DNA from: a bacterium
Lineage (GTDB): Bacteria > Deinococcota > Deinococci > Deinococcales > Deinococcaceae
Assembly (NCBI GenBank): GCA_021810505.1
Contig: JAJZIR010000014.1
Location: 1 to 64,000 of the forward strand
Direction of reading: 5' to 3'
Length of the DNA stretch: 64,000 nucleotides
In this document: positions 1-11,856 of the stretch, piece by piece
How positions within the stretch are numbered: position 1 is the first letter of the stretch
Layout of the letters: every line of letters starts with the position of its first letter
Made by a program: the position numbers and the translations under genes
The notes under the pieces: generated by a model
The model's input: the letters and a program-made list of their open reading frames with translations, nothing else
Told to the model about the DNA's origin: nothing
Databases searched by the model: none

Positions 1-2225
<2,225 letters not shown>

Positions 2226-2232
<7 letters not shown>

Positions 2233-2696
2233 CGGTAATGCGCGTAGGCGCGGTTGGCCTCGGCCATCCGCTCGACGTCATCCTTCTTCTTGACCGCGCC
2301 GCCGCGGCCCTGTGCCGCGTCGATGATCTCGCCGGCCAAGCGCTCGACAGCGACCCGCTCAGGCCTACCCTCGCTGGCCAGCAGCAGCCAGCGCAGCGCC
2401 AGGCTCTGGGTGCGCCGGGGATTCACCTCGACCGGCACCTGATAGGTGCTGCCGCCCACTCGCCTGGAACGCACCTCGACGCGCGGCTTGACGTTATCGA
2501 AGGCCTGACGGAAGACTCGGAGCGGTTCCTGGCCGGTCCGCTCCTGGATCAATTGGCAGGCACCGTAGAAGATCCGGCTGGCCAGATTCTTCTTGCCGTC
2601 GCGCATGATCTTGTTGATCATGGCGCTGACGATCGCGTCGCTGTAGACCAGGTCGGGGTTGAGCTCCCTGATTTGTGCCCTACGCCTTCTCGCCAT
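2226..2696 (-). CDS. rpsG: 30S ribosomal protein S7
   Basis: 156 residues, the normal S7 length. It opens [20 protein letters not shown] and carries the conserved [10 protein letters not shown] helix and the [19 protein letters not shown] beta-hairpin region that binds 16S rRNA in the small-subunit head. It lies 37 nt downstream of rpsL and overlaps fusA, in the standard str operon order. S7 is the usual autoregulator of this operon in other bacteria; I saw no specific operator here. Confidence 0.97.
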
Positions 2697-2733
2697 CGCT
2701 ACTCCTCTTCTCCGCCGCGCCGGGAAGGCGCGG

Positions 2734-3144
<411 letters not shown>

Positions 3145-3275
3145 CGCGATCCCTTCCTTGCTGGGGAAATTCCCCGGTCTAGAGCCTAGCAGTCAACAAG
3201 ACAAGCCCCGTGAGGGGTTTTCGGAATACTCGGCTGTGTGCCACCTAGCGCTCTAGGTGGAACGTCAACTTAACG

Positions 3276-3305
3276 ATTCTACTCTAAAACAGCGTTCCCG
3301 CGCAA
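3276..3305 (-). promoter_or_regulatory. Putative str operon promoter
   Basis: On the minus strand a TAGAAT -10 box (3281-3276) is preceded by TTGCGC (3305-3300) with an 18-nt spacer. Transcription would begin near 3269 and leave a leader of about 125 nt before rpsL. The leader contains an 8-bp inverted repeat (3241-3248 with 3253-3260) and a small CCCC-GTGA-GGGG hairpin (3206-3217). The sequence match is moderate and the leader's role is unknown. Confidence 0.4.
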
Positions 3306-3310
3306 GGCCC

Positions 3311-3967
3311 TTACGGCAGCGGCGGGGACCGGAGGGAGGCCCTGCGCAGCAGGGCCAAGCCGGCCCACAGCCACCAGAGGCCCTGGAAGGCCGAGAGGAT
3401 ATCGATGAGTGCCTGCAGGGGAATCAGGGAGTTGGCCAGACCGAGCAGCCAGAACAAGGCGGCCAGGACAAGGGCGCCGTAGGCCAGAGGGCGGCCGAGC
3501 AGGCCGGAGCGGAGCAGCAGTGCGCCCAGCGGGGCGAACACCAGGGGAGCCGCCAGGACTGAGTAGCCCCTCTGCACCGCAGCGATCAGCGGAGCACCGA
3601 CCCGCACCACCGAGAGGTCTCCGGAAGTCACCAGCGCGTATCCAGCCAGCTCGGCCAGCGAGACGGCCAGTAAGACGGCGCAGCCCAGCAGGGTGAGCAA
3701 GCCATCTAGCCGAGCGGTGGATTGGGTGAGCCAGACCAGCCCCAGAGCGAAGACGATGGCCAGGGCCGTACCGGTCATCTGCATCCACCCGCCCAGCAGG
3801 ATGTCCGCAGCGTGGACAAATCCGAAGGTGGTCATCTGCTGGAGGCTGGATCCAGGGGGTGGTCCGGGATTGATGGCAAAGGAGGCGAGCAGGGTAACTA
3901 CCCCGATCAGGACGGCGACAGCAAGCCAACGCGCCGCAGAGGATGGGAAGCTATCCACGCTTCTCAT
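3311..3967 (-). CDS. Multi-pass membrane protein of unknown function
   Basis: I do not recognise the family. From the ATG at 3967 the 218-residue product begins MRSVDSFPSSAARWLAV and shows about six hydrophobic segments, ending in a short basic tail, so it is an inner-membrane protein. A longer reading frame back to 4216 adds an unconvincing 83-residue arginine/cysteine-rich extension, so I prefer the internal ATG. It stands alone between the str promoter and the pilus cluster. Confidence 0.65.
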   Translation of the reverse strand: MRSVDSFPSSAARWLAVAVLIGVVTLLASFAINPGPPPGSSLQQMTTFGFVHAADILLGGWMQMTGTALAIVFALGLVWLTQSTARLDGLLTLLGCAVLLAVSLAELAGYALVTSGDLSVVRVGAPLIAAVQRGYSVLAAPLVFAPLGALLLRSGLLGRPLAYGALVLAALFWLLGLANSLIPLQALIDILSAFQGLWWLWAGLALLRRASLRSPPLP

Positions 3968-4216
3968 GATAGCATACCGCTGCGCCCCAATAGCCCGTTT
4001 GGTCGGTGCCATGGACGCTTCAGAACCCCGCTCGAGCGAGGTGGTCTGCAGCTCCACAGGCCGTTGCGCTGGCAGCGTCACCCCCAGCCCTCCGGATCCG
4101 AGGCGGCAGCACCTGTACGGGATGGCGCACACCGGCGAGGCGAACGGCGCAGAGGCTGCTTTCGAGATCGACGTCCCGGCGCAACCGAGGTGAGGGAAAA
4201 ACCGAGCCTTGGCCAA
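3968..4216. other. Intergenic stretch, no gene seen
   Basis: This 249-bp stretch separates the pilX-like stop from the membrane-protein start. Open frames here lack initiation signals and read through as low-complexity. I see no RNA gene or strong hairpin. Confidence 0.5.
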
Positions 4217-5530
4217 TCAGCGCCAGCTCAGAAGTTGGACCAATCCGCCTGAAGATTTGGGCAGATGGGGATTCTGGATCACTTCCGAGTTGATCGCCGC
4301 GCTGCCGTTGGCCGTAATCGGTCCAGCAGCGACCACGTCACCGTTGAGGGTGGCGCTGCCGTCGTAGGTAAACGTCCCCCCGGTCCAGAACACCGCCGAG
4401 CTGGTCGAGGCGCCGTTGAAGGTCAGGTTCCCCCCGGCGATGACCGCCAAGCCATCGTTGAGCTGCATCCGGGCAGCACCGTCGAAGGTGAAGTTCCCGC
4501 CGGTCAGCAGGGTCGAGGCGCCGTCGGCGTTCAGGGTACCGTTGGCGTTCAGGGTATCCAGGGCGAAGATCCCCGAGTTGTCGAGCTCGGTACCGCCGCT
4601 CAGGTTGGCACTCTGCACCACCAAGTTGCTGTCGGTCAGAGACAGGCCACTGCCGTTGACGTCCACGCTACCGGCAACGACGGTGAGGTCGGTCAAAGAG
4701 ATGCTGCTGGCATTGATGATCAGGTTGTTCGACCCCATGCACACAGTCAGCGGCTGCTTAGCAGTCCCGGAATTCCCCTTCTCGAGAAGGTTCTGGACAT
4801 CGCTCTGGCTGTTGATGACCACCTGGCTGGTCAGCGTGACGTCACAGGTCTTGGGGACCTGGGAGTTCCAGAGCGTTTGGATCGGCGGCGCCCCGATGGT
4901 GACTGGAGGGACCAGATTGGTCGGCGTTCCGCCCTGACACCAGACCCGGTTGTTGCCGCTGGCATTGCAGGTAGCTCCCGGCGAAGCGGTCACCGAGGCG
5001 CTACCTCTCAGCGGACCATTCAGGGTGAAGCCGGTGTTCCCGTGTACGGTGCCGTTCACCGTGCTGGCTCCGTCCAAGGTCACGTTCTGCTGCGAGACCA
5101 GACCTTCGCCGAACACTGGGTTGACCGTGCCACCGGGGTTGAGCGCGACGATCGCCACGCTGCGGTAGCGGGTCTGCTGAGGGCCGGTGGCTACTGCGGT
5201 GATCTGGTAATCAGCCCCCTGCGGCTGGATGGTGGTGGTCACCTCCATGCCCTGGAGAACGTCTTGGAGGGATACTGGCCAGGCTTGGCCGCTGGGCACC
5301 GCGGACAGGAAAGCCAGGGCGTGGCCGACGCCGCCGTCCGCCGCGTATTTGGCTTGGCTCTGCAAGCGAACGGAGCGCGCCGAGCGCAGGTTACTGTTCG
5401 CCAGGTAGACTCCAGCCAAGCCCAGCAACAAGACCAGGGCCGCGATGGCCAACGCCAAGGGCAAGATGAAGCCGCCATCGCGGCGCGGTGCATCCTTATC
5501 GTCCACGGGAACAGCCTTTCCGACTCGCAT
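4217..5530 (-). CDS. PilX-like minor pilin with repetitive adhesin-like C-terminus
   Basis: 437 residues from the ATG at 5530 (GGTGAGG upstream). After a short charged leader, one hydrophobic helix (FILPLALAIAALVLLLGLAG) and the following A/S/N-rich segment resemble the N-terminus of PilX-type assembly proteins. Residues from about 170 onward form short repeats rich in N, G, S and T (for example ASTVNGTVHGN, LDNSGIFALD, GNLTFNGAST), which suggests a beta-solenoid, possibly surface-exposed, as in polymer-forming or adhesin domains. It is the last gene of a four-gene pseudopilin cluster, eight nt after the pilW-like gene. Family assignment is by position and N-terminal pattern. Confidence 0.75.
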   Translation of the reverse strand: MRVGKAVPVDDKDAPRRDGGFILPLALAIAALVLLLGLAGVYLANSNLRSARSVRLQSQAKYAADGGVGHALAFLSAVPSGQAWPVSLQDVLQGMEVTTTIQPQGADYQITAVATGPQQTRYRSVAIVALNPGGTVNPVFGEGLVSQQNVTLDGASTVNGTVHGNTGFTLNGPLRGSASVTASPGATCNASGNNRVWCQGGTPTNLVPPVTIGAPPIQTLWNSQVPKTCDVTLTSQVVINSQSDVQNLLEKGNSGTAKQPLTVCMGSNNLIINASSISLTDLTVVAGSVDVNGSGLSLTDSNLVVQSANLSGGTELDNSGIFALDTLNANGTLNADGASTLLTGGNFTFDGAARMQLNDGLAVIAGGNLTFNGASTSSAVFWTGGTFTYDGSATLNGDVVAAGPITANGSAAINSEVIQNPHLPKSSGGLVQLLSWR

Positions 5531-5538
5531 CTGGCACC

Positions 5539-6246
5539 TCACCAAGATTGGGGACTAGCCGGATACACCGCCAAAGCGTCCTCGGTCCGAGCCAGCTGGC
5601 AGCTAGCCCCCTCCGGGGTGACGCTTTGGATTCCGAGCTGGCTGGGGCTAGCCGGCAGGCCAGCGCTGGCGGAAGGGTAGCTCTGGCAGCCACCCTCTCC
5701 GGAAGATCGGTGGCTGCGCAGGCGGAAGTACACGCCGATCGCAGCGAAATTGCCGACCGACGGCTGCGACGAGGTCCAGGAGCCAGAGCTGGTCAGGAAG
5801 TACACCGAGAAGTCACTGACCCCCCACATGGCCGGAGCGCTGTTAGAAGCAGCGCTCCCCGAGCGGGTCTGCAGCTCCAGTTCCTTGGCGGAGGGGAGGT
5901 ACACGAAACCGACCTTGTCCACCTGACCTGCCTGAGCGTAGGACACCGTGAGGCAAGCGGTGCAGGAAGTACCGCTGACAGTCTGGGTGGCGGTGACCGT
6001 CGGGCTCACGGTGACCGTGAGGGAGGCGAGGTCCTTGCTCCCGGCCAAGCGCAGCTCGCTCTGCAGCAGCTCAGCCAGGGCCAGCTTATTCTCCTGAAGC
6101 GCGCTGATGGTCTGCTGGACCTGCTGGGCCTGATTGCTGCTGGCGTAGAGCTGGGTCAGGATGATCCCGAGCACGGCCGCAACCGCCAAGGCGATCAGCA
6201 CCTCGATCAGGCTGAAGCCGGCCTGCTTCGGCCCCACTCCGCTCAT
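5539..6246 (-). CDS. PilW-like prepilin, type IV pilus assembly
   Basis: 235 residues with a class III prepilin signal: a short leader MSGVGPKQAG, then FSLIEVLIALAVAAVLG, where prepilin peptidase would cut between G and F and Glu5 is conserved. The remainder is a globular beta-rich domain with a Cys pair (SCTACLTVSY). This is the expected layout of PilW, a minor pilin that primes pilus assembly. Its ATG overlaps the stop of the upstream pilV-like gene (ATGA), which indicates coupling. Confidence 0.8.
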   Translation of the reverse strand: MSGVGPKQAGFSLIEVLIALAVAAVLGIILTQLYASSNQAQQVQQTISALQENKLALAELLQSELRLAGSKDLASLTVTVSPTVTATQTVSGTSCTACLTVSYAQAGQVDKVGFVYLPSAKELELQTRSGSAASNSAPAMWGVSDFSVYFLTSSGSWTSSQPSVGNFAAIGVYFRLRSHRSSGEGGCQSYPSASAGLPASPSQLGIQSVTPEGASCQLARTEDALAVYPASPQSW

Positions 6247-6635
6247 CCGGCGGATCCCGTGGTCACATCCAGGGGGATAAGGGTCTGGATCTGGTAAAGG
6301 CCCGCGTGACCGATCCGGTCGCTGAGCGTCACTTGGTAGGCCACCGGGGAGCTGCCCCCGGCTTGGCAGGTCAACCCCTCCCCGGCCAGGGCGCAGGGGA
6401 CGCTCTGGCAGGTCAGTCCAGCTGGAGCCTGGGCGCAGAGGGTAGGAACTGCTGCGGGCTTGGAGCGCAGGACCTCAGCGAACTGGCGCACCGCCAAGAC
6501 CTCCTGCTGAAGGGCCTGAGCGTCCCGGCTGTAGCGCAGGGAAGCCGTCTGGGTGACGTAAGCAGCCAAGACGGCCACTGCAAACACGAACAGGGCGATC
6601 ATGGCCTCGATCAGCGTGAATCCCTTGCTACCCAA
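6243..6635 (-). CDS. PilV-like prepilin, type IV pilus assembly
   Basis: I chose the TTG at 6635, which has AGGGGAGGT directly upstream and gives a typical leader ending GSKG before FTLIEAMIALFVFAV; the product is 130 residues. The longer ATG at 6779 would give an atypical 48-residue leader overlapping the previous gene. Prepilin peptidase would cut at G-F. Four cysteines in the C-terminal domain (CAQAP, CQSVPC, CQAGG) may form disulfides outside the membrane. It sits between GspH/FimT-like and PilW-like genes, the usual order of minor pseudopilin operons. Confidence 0.8.
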   Translation of the reverse strand: MGSKGFTLIEAMIALFVFAVAVLAAYVTQTASLRYSRDAQALQQEVLAVRQFAEVLRSKPAAVPTLCAQAPAGLTCQSVPCALAGEGLTCQAGGSSPVAYQVTLSDRIGHAGLYQIQTLIPLDVTTGSAG

Positions 6636-6669
6636 CTTACCTCCCCTCTTGCCGCAGCAACCAGGCCAG

Positions 6670-7167
6670 TCAACCGCAGGCGCTCCCGGAGACCACCTGG
6701 ATCGCGCCGGCTGCCGCGACCTGAACGCAGTTCGAAGAAGTACCAGCCTGGACGGTGATATCCCAGCTACCGAGTCCACCGGTCGCGCTTTCCGGGAAGC
6801 CGTCCACCGTCCAGACGATGGGGCTCGCCGATCCTGCAGGGCTCAAAGCCAGGGAGGGCCGAGCGATCCCAGCCGACTGCCAAAGAACTACCGGTGTACC
6901 CGAACAGGACACCGGGGCCGTGGGCGAGGGAGATGAAGTAACCACGCAGTCCGAGATTCGGGAACTGCCGATCTGCACCACCACCGGATAACCCACGCGG
7001 GCAGCTTGCAGGCGGCTCCGCTGCAGCGCCGCCACCAACTCATCGGTCGCAGTGCTGGCCGACTGACCGGCGAAGTTGAAAACCAAGACCACCAAGCCCA
7101 GCACAGCCGCCGCGATGGCCAGGATGATCAACAGCTCGATCAGCGCAAATCCTTTCCGAAGCACCAC
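6670..7167 (-). CDS. GspH/FimT-like prepilin
   Basis: A pseudopilin with the cleavage motif RKG-FALIELLIILAIAAAVLG and a GspH-type globular domain (ELVAALQRSRLQAARVGYPVVV is characteristic). I place the start at GTG 7167: a TACACT -10-like box ends exactly seven nt upstream, as in other leaderless genes of this window, and the resulting leader is only six residues. The ATG at 7218 (182 residues in total) is the alternative. First gene of the pilus cluster; it acts in assembly of type IV pili or a related DNA-uptake or secretion filament. Confidence 0.8.
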   Translation of the reverse strand: MVLRKGFALIELLIILAIAAAVLGLVVLVFNFAGQSASTATDELVAALQRSRLQAARVGYPVVVQIGSSRISDCVVTSSPSPTAPVSCSGTPVVLWQSAGIARPSLALSPAGSASPIVWTVDGFPESATGGLGSWDITVQAGTSSNCVQVAAAGAIQVVSGSACG

Positions 7168-7357
7168 TCCCGTGAGTGTACTCCGAGCAACTGCCCGGAA
7201 TCTATAGACCAGGCTCATGATTCTGCGCTAGGTCTGGCGCGGCCTCAGGTAGGCGCAAGAATTTGCCCTCCAGGAGGTAAGTTACTCGCCTCCACCGGCT
7301 TCACGTCCCCCTGCTGCGGTCCCTCGGGGAGAGGAAAAAGGTTCGGCAAGTCCCCAG

Positions 7358-7386
7358 TTGACGGCAGCGGAGCAATCCGCTAAGCT
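7358..7386 (+). promoter_or_regulatory. tRNA-Leu promoter
   Basis: TTGACG (7358-7363), 17-nt spacer, TAAGCT (7381-7386). Transcription would begin just before the tRNA at 7402. Near-consensus spacing and the position make it convincing. Confidence 0.7.
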
Positions 7387-7401
7387 TCGGGAGCCTGAGA
7401 C

Positions 7402-7488
<87 letters not shown>

Positions 7489-7500
7489 GCGACCGAACCA

Positions 7501-7535
7501 GTTCCCCGGTGGAGCCTAAGGCTCCACCGGGGAAC
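7501..7535 (+). terminator. Terminator-like perfect hairpin after tRNA-Leu
   Basis: A perfect 16-bp stem (7501-7516 with 7520-7535) around a TAA loop, 12 nt after the tRNA. There is no T-tract, so it may act in both directions or in 3'-end processing rather than as a classical intrinsic terminator. Confidence 0.6.
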
Positions 7536-8057
7536 TCCGCAGAAGCCCTCAGCAAACCCACCCTCTGAAAACCGAGCGGCCCAGGCCGCTGCTGGGTGCA
7601 GCCCCGGCACTCCGATCGGGCAGCCCAATCTGGCACCCCGAGCTGGCAGAGCGACCGGGCGCTGCACAAACTAGCACGGGCGGCGGCGCCCCGAGCTAAC
7701 TCCTCTGGAGCGGCTGTACTAGGCCGCAGCCGGAAGCCCCGGAGAAGCCTCGCTGGGCAGCGCCCCTCCCCCGAGATCTCCCCGCAGGGGGCGGCGGGAA
7801 AGGCCGCCTAAAGCAACCACCTAGCCCGTCCTGGCCCGTCCTGCAAGCCGCCCACTGAATCCTGGACTGCCAGCCGAGTGGCAACGCAGCCCGGGAGAAC
7901 TTCCCAGCTGCCGGATGAGGGTTTGGAGAGACCCCCAACCGCCCCCCTGCCGGTAAGGAGGCGGGATACGGTCTCTGGAAAGCTGCGGGGCAGGGCGCTG
8001 AGCGGGTACCCAGAGGAAGCGCCCTGAAGGGACGGCCCGGCTGCAGATCTGGGCGCA
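7536..8057. other. Long GC-rich intergenic region, no gene seen
   Basis: 522 bp between the tRNA-Leu hairpin and the menH stop. The open frames here are GC-rich shadows without initiation signals or recognisable motifs. I see no clear RNA gene. It may hold the 3' end of the men transcript. Confidence 0.5.
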
Positions 8058-8873
8058 CTACCCCCCAGCCAGGAAATCCTCGACGCGGGCTGCGAAGTCC
8101 TCCTCGGCGTCCAGGTGCACGCAGTGGGCGGCCCCGGGAACAACGGTGTGCACAGCGTCCGGAAGCAGCGCCCGCATGTCCGCAGCGACCACAGTGAACT
8201 TGCGGTCCAGCTCTCCGGTGATCAATAGGCAGGGAACACGCAGCTGGGGCAGCGCTTCCCACAGCGAGGGCTGCACCCCGGTGCCCATCCCGAGCAGGCT
8301 GCCGGCCAACCCGGCTGGCCGGCCGGCCAGCCGGATCCGGCGCTGCAGCAGCCTGGCTCGCTCCGGGACTTGCCGCTGCGAGCGGAAAAGCGCCAGGCTT
8401 TCCCATTCGTCCACAAAGCGCTCGATGGGCATTCCCAGGATCCGCTGGGCCAGAGCCCAGTCACTGCGCCGGCGCTCCTCCCGCTCCCGCTCGGTGCGCA
8501 GGCCCGGCGAACTGCTCTCCAGAACCAGGCGCACGGCCGATGCCGGCTGCGCCGCGGCCAGAGCCAGAGCCAGCCTCCCCCCCATGGAGTAGCCGAGCAA
8601 GCTCCAGCGCTTCACGCCCAAAGCCGCGCGCAGAGCTTGCAAATCGGCGACCGCCTCCTCCATGCGGTAGCGCTCGGGGGTCAGGGGTGCCTCGGTCGCG
8701 CCGTGACCGAGCAGGTCGGGCCGGATCACCCGAAAGCGCCGAGACAGGCGCTCCCCCAGTTCGGTAAAGCTCTCGCCGCTGCCGGTGAAGCCGTGCAGGA
8801 GCAGCAGGTCTGGTCCCGCCCCGGAAACGTCCAGGGCGTAGCGCAGCCCGCGCAGCTCCAGTTCCAGCTTCAC
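8058..8873 (-). CDS. menH: SHCHC synthase, alpha/beta hydrolase
   Basis: 271 residues from the GTG at 8873, which overlaps the menD stop as GTGA. MenH removes pyruvate from SEPHCHC to give SHCHC in menaquinone synthesis. Visible features of the alpha/beta-hydrolase triad are the oxyanion region LLHGFTGSGES (about residue 20), nucleophile elbow LLGYSMGGRLAL (about residue 90), the acid in ITGELDRKF, and the catalytic His in VPGAAHCVHLD. An in-frame extension further upstream is arginine/proline-rich and overlaps menD entirely, so I reject it. Last gene of the menBEFDH operon. Confidence 0.88.
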   Translation of the reverse strand: MKLELELRGLRYALDVSGAGPDLLLLHGFTGSGESFTELGERLSRRFRVIRPDLLGHGATEAPLTPERYRMEEAVADLQALRAALGVKRWSLLGYSMGGRLALALAAAQPASAVRLVLESSSPGLRTEREREERRRSDWALAQRILGMPIERFVDEWESLALFRSQRQVPERARLLQRRIRLAGRPAGLAGSLLGMGTGVQPSLWEALPQLRVPCLLITGELDRKFTVVAADMRALLPDAVHTVVPGAAHCVHLDAEEDFAARVEDFLAGG

Positions 8874-10570
8874 GGCCGAGCCAGCTGCGAGGCCAGAGCG
8901 GCCCGCAGCTCCCGGTACATCTGCACGCTCTGCTCCGGGGGAAAGGCGGCTTCCAAGACCGTCAAGGGGGCGGTAGAGGGGTGCTTGACGGCCCGCCTGA
9001 GTTCGGGGAGGCTGTGCACCGGCCGGTGGGCGGCGCCGAAAGCCCGGGCCACCTGACCCAGGTCGGTACCGTGCGGGGTCGTGAACAGGGGGAGCTGCTC
9101 GGGGCGGCTCGCCTGCGCGAGGTGGTGGAAGATGGCCCCGCCGCCGTTCTGAATCAGGAGCACGGTGAGCTGCAGCTGCAGCTGCGCAGCCCAAGCCAGA
9201 GCCCCCACATCGTGCAGGAACGAGACGTCTCCGATGCACAGGTAGGTCGGCAGAGCCGAACCGGCAGCGCAGCCGAGCGCGCTGGAGAGCACCCCATCGA
9301 TCCCGCTGGCCCCGCGGTTGGCGAATACCCGCTGGCCGGACTTCCACCAGACCAGCGCGTCGGCGTCGCGGATCGGGCGGCTGTTGCCCAAGACGACTTG
9401 GGCCGCAGGGGGTAGCGCCTGGGCGAAGGCGCGGATGGCCGCCCCCTCAGACCACCCCGAGCAGGCCGACCGGACCGCTCTGCCGGCCTGCTGGTCAGCC
9501 CATACCCAGAGCTCGGTCCAGGCCCGCGCCCGGTCTCCCGCGCTGGCCCGCGCCCGGGCCAGCCAGGGGCGCAGGTCCCCTACCAGAACGTCCGTGGCCA
9601 GCGCATGGGGATCGCGGAAGCTGGGCGCGCTGTCGAGCACGAAGGTCCTGCAGGGGCGCTCGGACAGGAAAGCACCCAGAGCGGCCGAAGTGGGGGGGGC
9701 GCCCAGGTGGAGCACTAGATCAGGGGCCGGGAACAGCTGGGGGGCGCAGGAGAGCAGCAGGTCGTAGTGGCCCAGGGCGATACCGCCGCTGCCCCCCACC
9801 CGCGCCTGCGAGAGCACGTCGGCGCACAGCGGCAGGTGCGCGCGGCGGGCGAAGCTGCGCAGCGCGGCGGCCAGACCCAGATCGGTGTTGGGTCCCAGGA
9901 TCAGCAGCGGCCGCTCGGCGGCCTCCAGAGCCCGCTCCAGCTCCCATCCAGCCGCCCTGGAGACCGGCGGGGGCGGGGGCAGGCACAGGCGCGGGGCCCG
10001 CACCCGGGCCAAGTCCGCAGCCACATCCTCCCGCCTGGGCGGTAGGAGCGGCTCGGCCAGGGGCAGGTTGAGGTGCACCGGACCCGCTGGAGCCGCGCTG
10101 GCCAGCGCCACCGCCTTGGCTGCCGTCGCGGCGGCTGAGGAAGCGCGCTCCGGGCTCCGGCCGGGCAGGGGCAGCTCGGCGAACCACTTGACCTGGCTGC
10201 CGTACAGCGCAGCCTGCCGCACCACCTGGTTGGCGCCGACCTCGCGCAGCCAAGGTGGCCGGTCCGCGGTCACCACCACCAGGGGTATCCTGGACCAGAA
10301 GGCCTCCAACACTGCCGGGTGGTAGTTGGCCGCCGCCGTCCCGGAAGTGCAGCAGATCAGGACCGGCTCCCCCAGGGACCGGGCCAGGCCGAGGGCGAAG
10401 AAGGCCGCCGAGCGCTCGTCGATCGCGCTGTAGGTACGGACTCCGGGGTGCTCGTCCAGCGCCAGGATCAGGGGGGTGTTGCGCGACCCGGGCGAGAGCA
10501 CCGCGCGGCGCAGCCCGCCCGCCACCAGGCCGTCCACGAAAGCGTGGATGCCGAGCAGCTCCGGGTTCAC
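8870..10570 (-). CDS. menD: SEPHCHC synthase (MenD)
   Basis: 566 residues from GTG 10570, which overlaps the menF stop (GTGA). MenD is a thiamine-diphosphate enzyme that joins isochorismate and 2-oxoglutarate-derived succinic semialdehyde. Conserved pieces are LSPGSRNTPLILAL, the activating Glu in SAIDERSAAFFALGLA, CCTSGTAAANYHPA, GNSRPIRDADAL, FANRGASGIDGVLSSALG, and the Mg/ThDP-binding GDVSFLHDVGAL followed by QNGGGAIF. The length is typical of the family. Confidence 0.93.
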   Translation of the reverse strand: MNPELLGIHAFVDGLVAGGLRRAVLSPGSRNTPLILALDEHPGVRTYSAIDERSAAFFALGLARSLGEPVLICCTSGTAAANYHPAVLEAFWSRIPLVVVTADRPPWLREVGANQVVRQAALYGSQVKWFAELPLPGRSPERASSAAATAAKAVALASAAPAGPVHLNLPLAEPLLPPRREDVAADLARVRAPRLCLPPPPPVSRAAGWELERALEAAERPLLILGPNTDLGLAAALRSFARRAHLPLCADVLSQARVGGSGGIALGHYDLLLSCAPQLFPAPDLVLHLGAPPTSAALGAFLSERPCRTFVLDSAPSFRDPHALATDVLVGDLRPWLARARASAGDRARAWTELWVWADQQAGRAVRSACSGWSEGAAIRAFAQALPPAAQVVLGNSRPIRDADALVWWKSGQRVFANRGASGIDGVLSSALGCAAGSALPTYLCIGDVSFLHDVGALAWAAQLQLQLTVLLIQNGGGAIFHHLAQASRPEQLPLFTTPHGTDLGQVARAFGAAHRPVHSLPELRRAVKHPSTAPLTVLEAAFPPEQSVQMYRELRAALASQLARP

Positions 10571-11856
10571 CCGCCGCCCAGGGCGCTGCGCATGGTGGCC
10601 AGCTTGATCTCGGTCTCCTCCCACTCGGCCTCGGGGTCAGAGCCGGCCACCACACCGCAGCCAGCGTAGAGCAGCGCCTGGCCGGAGCGGATCAGGGCGC
10701 AGCGCAGGGCGACGTAGAGCGCTCCCTCCTGGCCGCCGATCCAGCCGACCAGACCGGCGTAGTAGCCGCGCTCGATACCCTCGCGCTCCTCCAGGAAACG
10801 GCGGGCCGCCCGGGTAGGGTAACCGGCCACCGCCGGGGTGGGGTGTAGGGCCGCCGCAGCCCCCAGCGGGTCTACCCCCGGGCGCAGCTGCGCCGCGACC
10901 GGGGTGTGCAGGTGCTGGACTCCGGGCAGCTTGCGGAGGACGGGCTCGCCGGGGATTTGCAGCGCGTCGCTCAGCGGTGCGAGCTGCTCCGCCAGGAACC
11001 GGACCACCAGCTGGTGCTCGGCGCGGTCCTTGGGGCTGGCCAACAGGGCCACTGCCAGCCGGCTGTCCTCCTCCGGGGTCGGGGCGCGGGCCGACGAACC
11101 GGCCAGGGCGTCGGCCCTGAGCCAGCCGCCCCCTATCCGGGCTAGACGCTCTGGGCTGGCCCCCACCAACCAATCGCCGCCCTGGTGCAGGGCGAAGACC
11201 GCAGCTAAGGGATCGGCGACCAGCTGGGCCAAGACCTGCGGCAGAGTCCTGGAGACCGGGCTGCGCTGCTGCCGGGCCACCACCACCTTGGAGAAGCGGC
11301 CGCGCTCGATCTCGGACAGGGCCGTCCGGATCAAGCCGGCGAACTCCTGGGCGTCCGCGCAGAAGCCGCTCAGCGGCTCCGCAGCGGCCGGTTCCCCTTG
11401 ACCCAGGGCCCGGGGCAGCCAATCCTCCCACCCCGACAGAGCCGGCCACAGCAGCGCGCAGCGCAAGGTAGCGTCGGGGTCCCGCTGCAGGGTCAATCTG
11501 GGCAAACTCCAGGTCGCACCGGGCCAACCGCTCCAGACCCCATCCGGCCCAGGAGGTCCAAAAGGCGAGGCGCCCAGCCAGCGCAGCCCCCCAGGGAGCG
11601 GCCGGCCAGACAACTGGGCCAGGTCGCTGGCCACCTCCCAGACCCCGATGCCCCACAGCTCCTCGCCGCTCTCCGGATCCCTCAAGTAGCTCATCGGCTC
11701 AGCCGCCGACCAAGCCAACCGGGCCCACAGCGGCTCTGGGCAGGGCAACTCGGCTGCGCGCAGCCACCCCCCCGGCATCGGCGCTGGCCGGGCCGCCGAG
11801 AGGGCCCCGGCCAACCCAGGGATGAGGGGGGAGGAGTGGACCGGTAGGGCAGTCAC
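10567..11856 (-). CDS. menF: Isochorismate synthase
   Basis: 429 residues of the chorismate-binding enzyme family, converting chorismate to isochorismate as the first step of menaquinone synthesis. The C-terminal catalytic block is clear: FSKVVVARQQ, PSPKDRAEHQLVV-like ASPKDRAEHQLVV, HLHTPVAAQLRPGVD, HPTPAVAGYPT, and ERGYYAGLVGWIGG. The ATG overlaps the menE stop (ATGA). It could in principle be a salicylate-type synthase, but the men operon context settles the role. Confidence 0.92.
   Translation of the reverse strand: MTALPVHSSPLIPGLAGALSAARPAPMPGGWLRAAELPCPEPLWARLAWSAAEPMSYLRDPESGEELWGIGVWEVASDLAQLSGRPLPGGLRWLGASPFGPPGPDGVWSGWPGATWSLPRLTLQRDPDATLRCALLWPALSGWEDWLPRALGQGEPAAAEPLSGFCADAQEFAGLIRTALSEIERGRFSKVVVARQQRSPVSRTLPQVLAQLVADPLAAVFALHQGGDWLVGASPERLARIGGGWLRADALAGSSARAPTPEEDSRLAVALLASPKDRAEHQLVVRFLAEQLAPLSDALQIPGEPVLRKLPGVQHLHTPVAAQLRPGVDPLGAAAALHPTPAVAGYPTRAARRFLEEREGIERGYYAGLVGWIGGQEGALYVALRCALIRSGQALLYAGCGVVAGSDPEAEWEETEIKLATMRSALGGG

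Noticed and set aside
3206-3222. CCCC-GTGA-GGGG-TTTT hairpin as a terminator
   Set aside because: It would only terminate plus-strand RNA, and no rightward gene precedes it. More likely part of the rpsL leader.
4265-5680. 471-codon frame opposite the pilX-like gene
   Set aside because: Antisense shadow of a GC-rich gene; no motif or ribosome site.
8874-9347. Upstream extension of the menH frame
   Set aside because: Lies wholly within menD, arginine/proline-rich, and the GTGA start at 8873 fits the operon.
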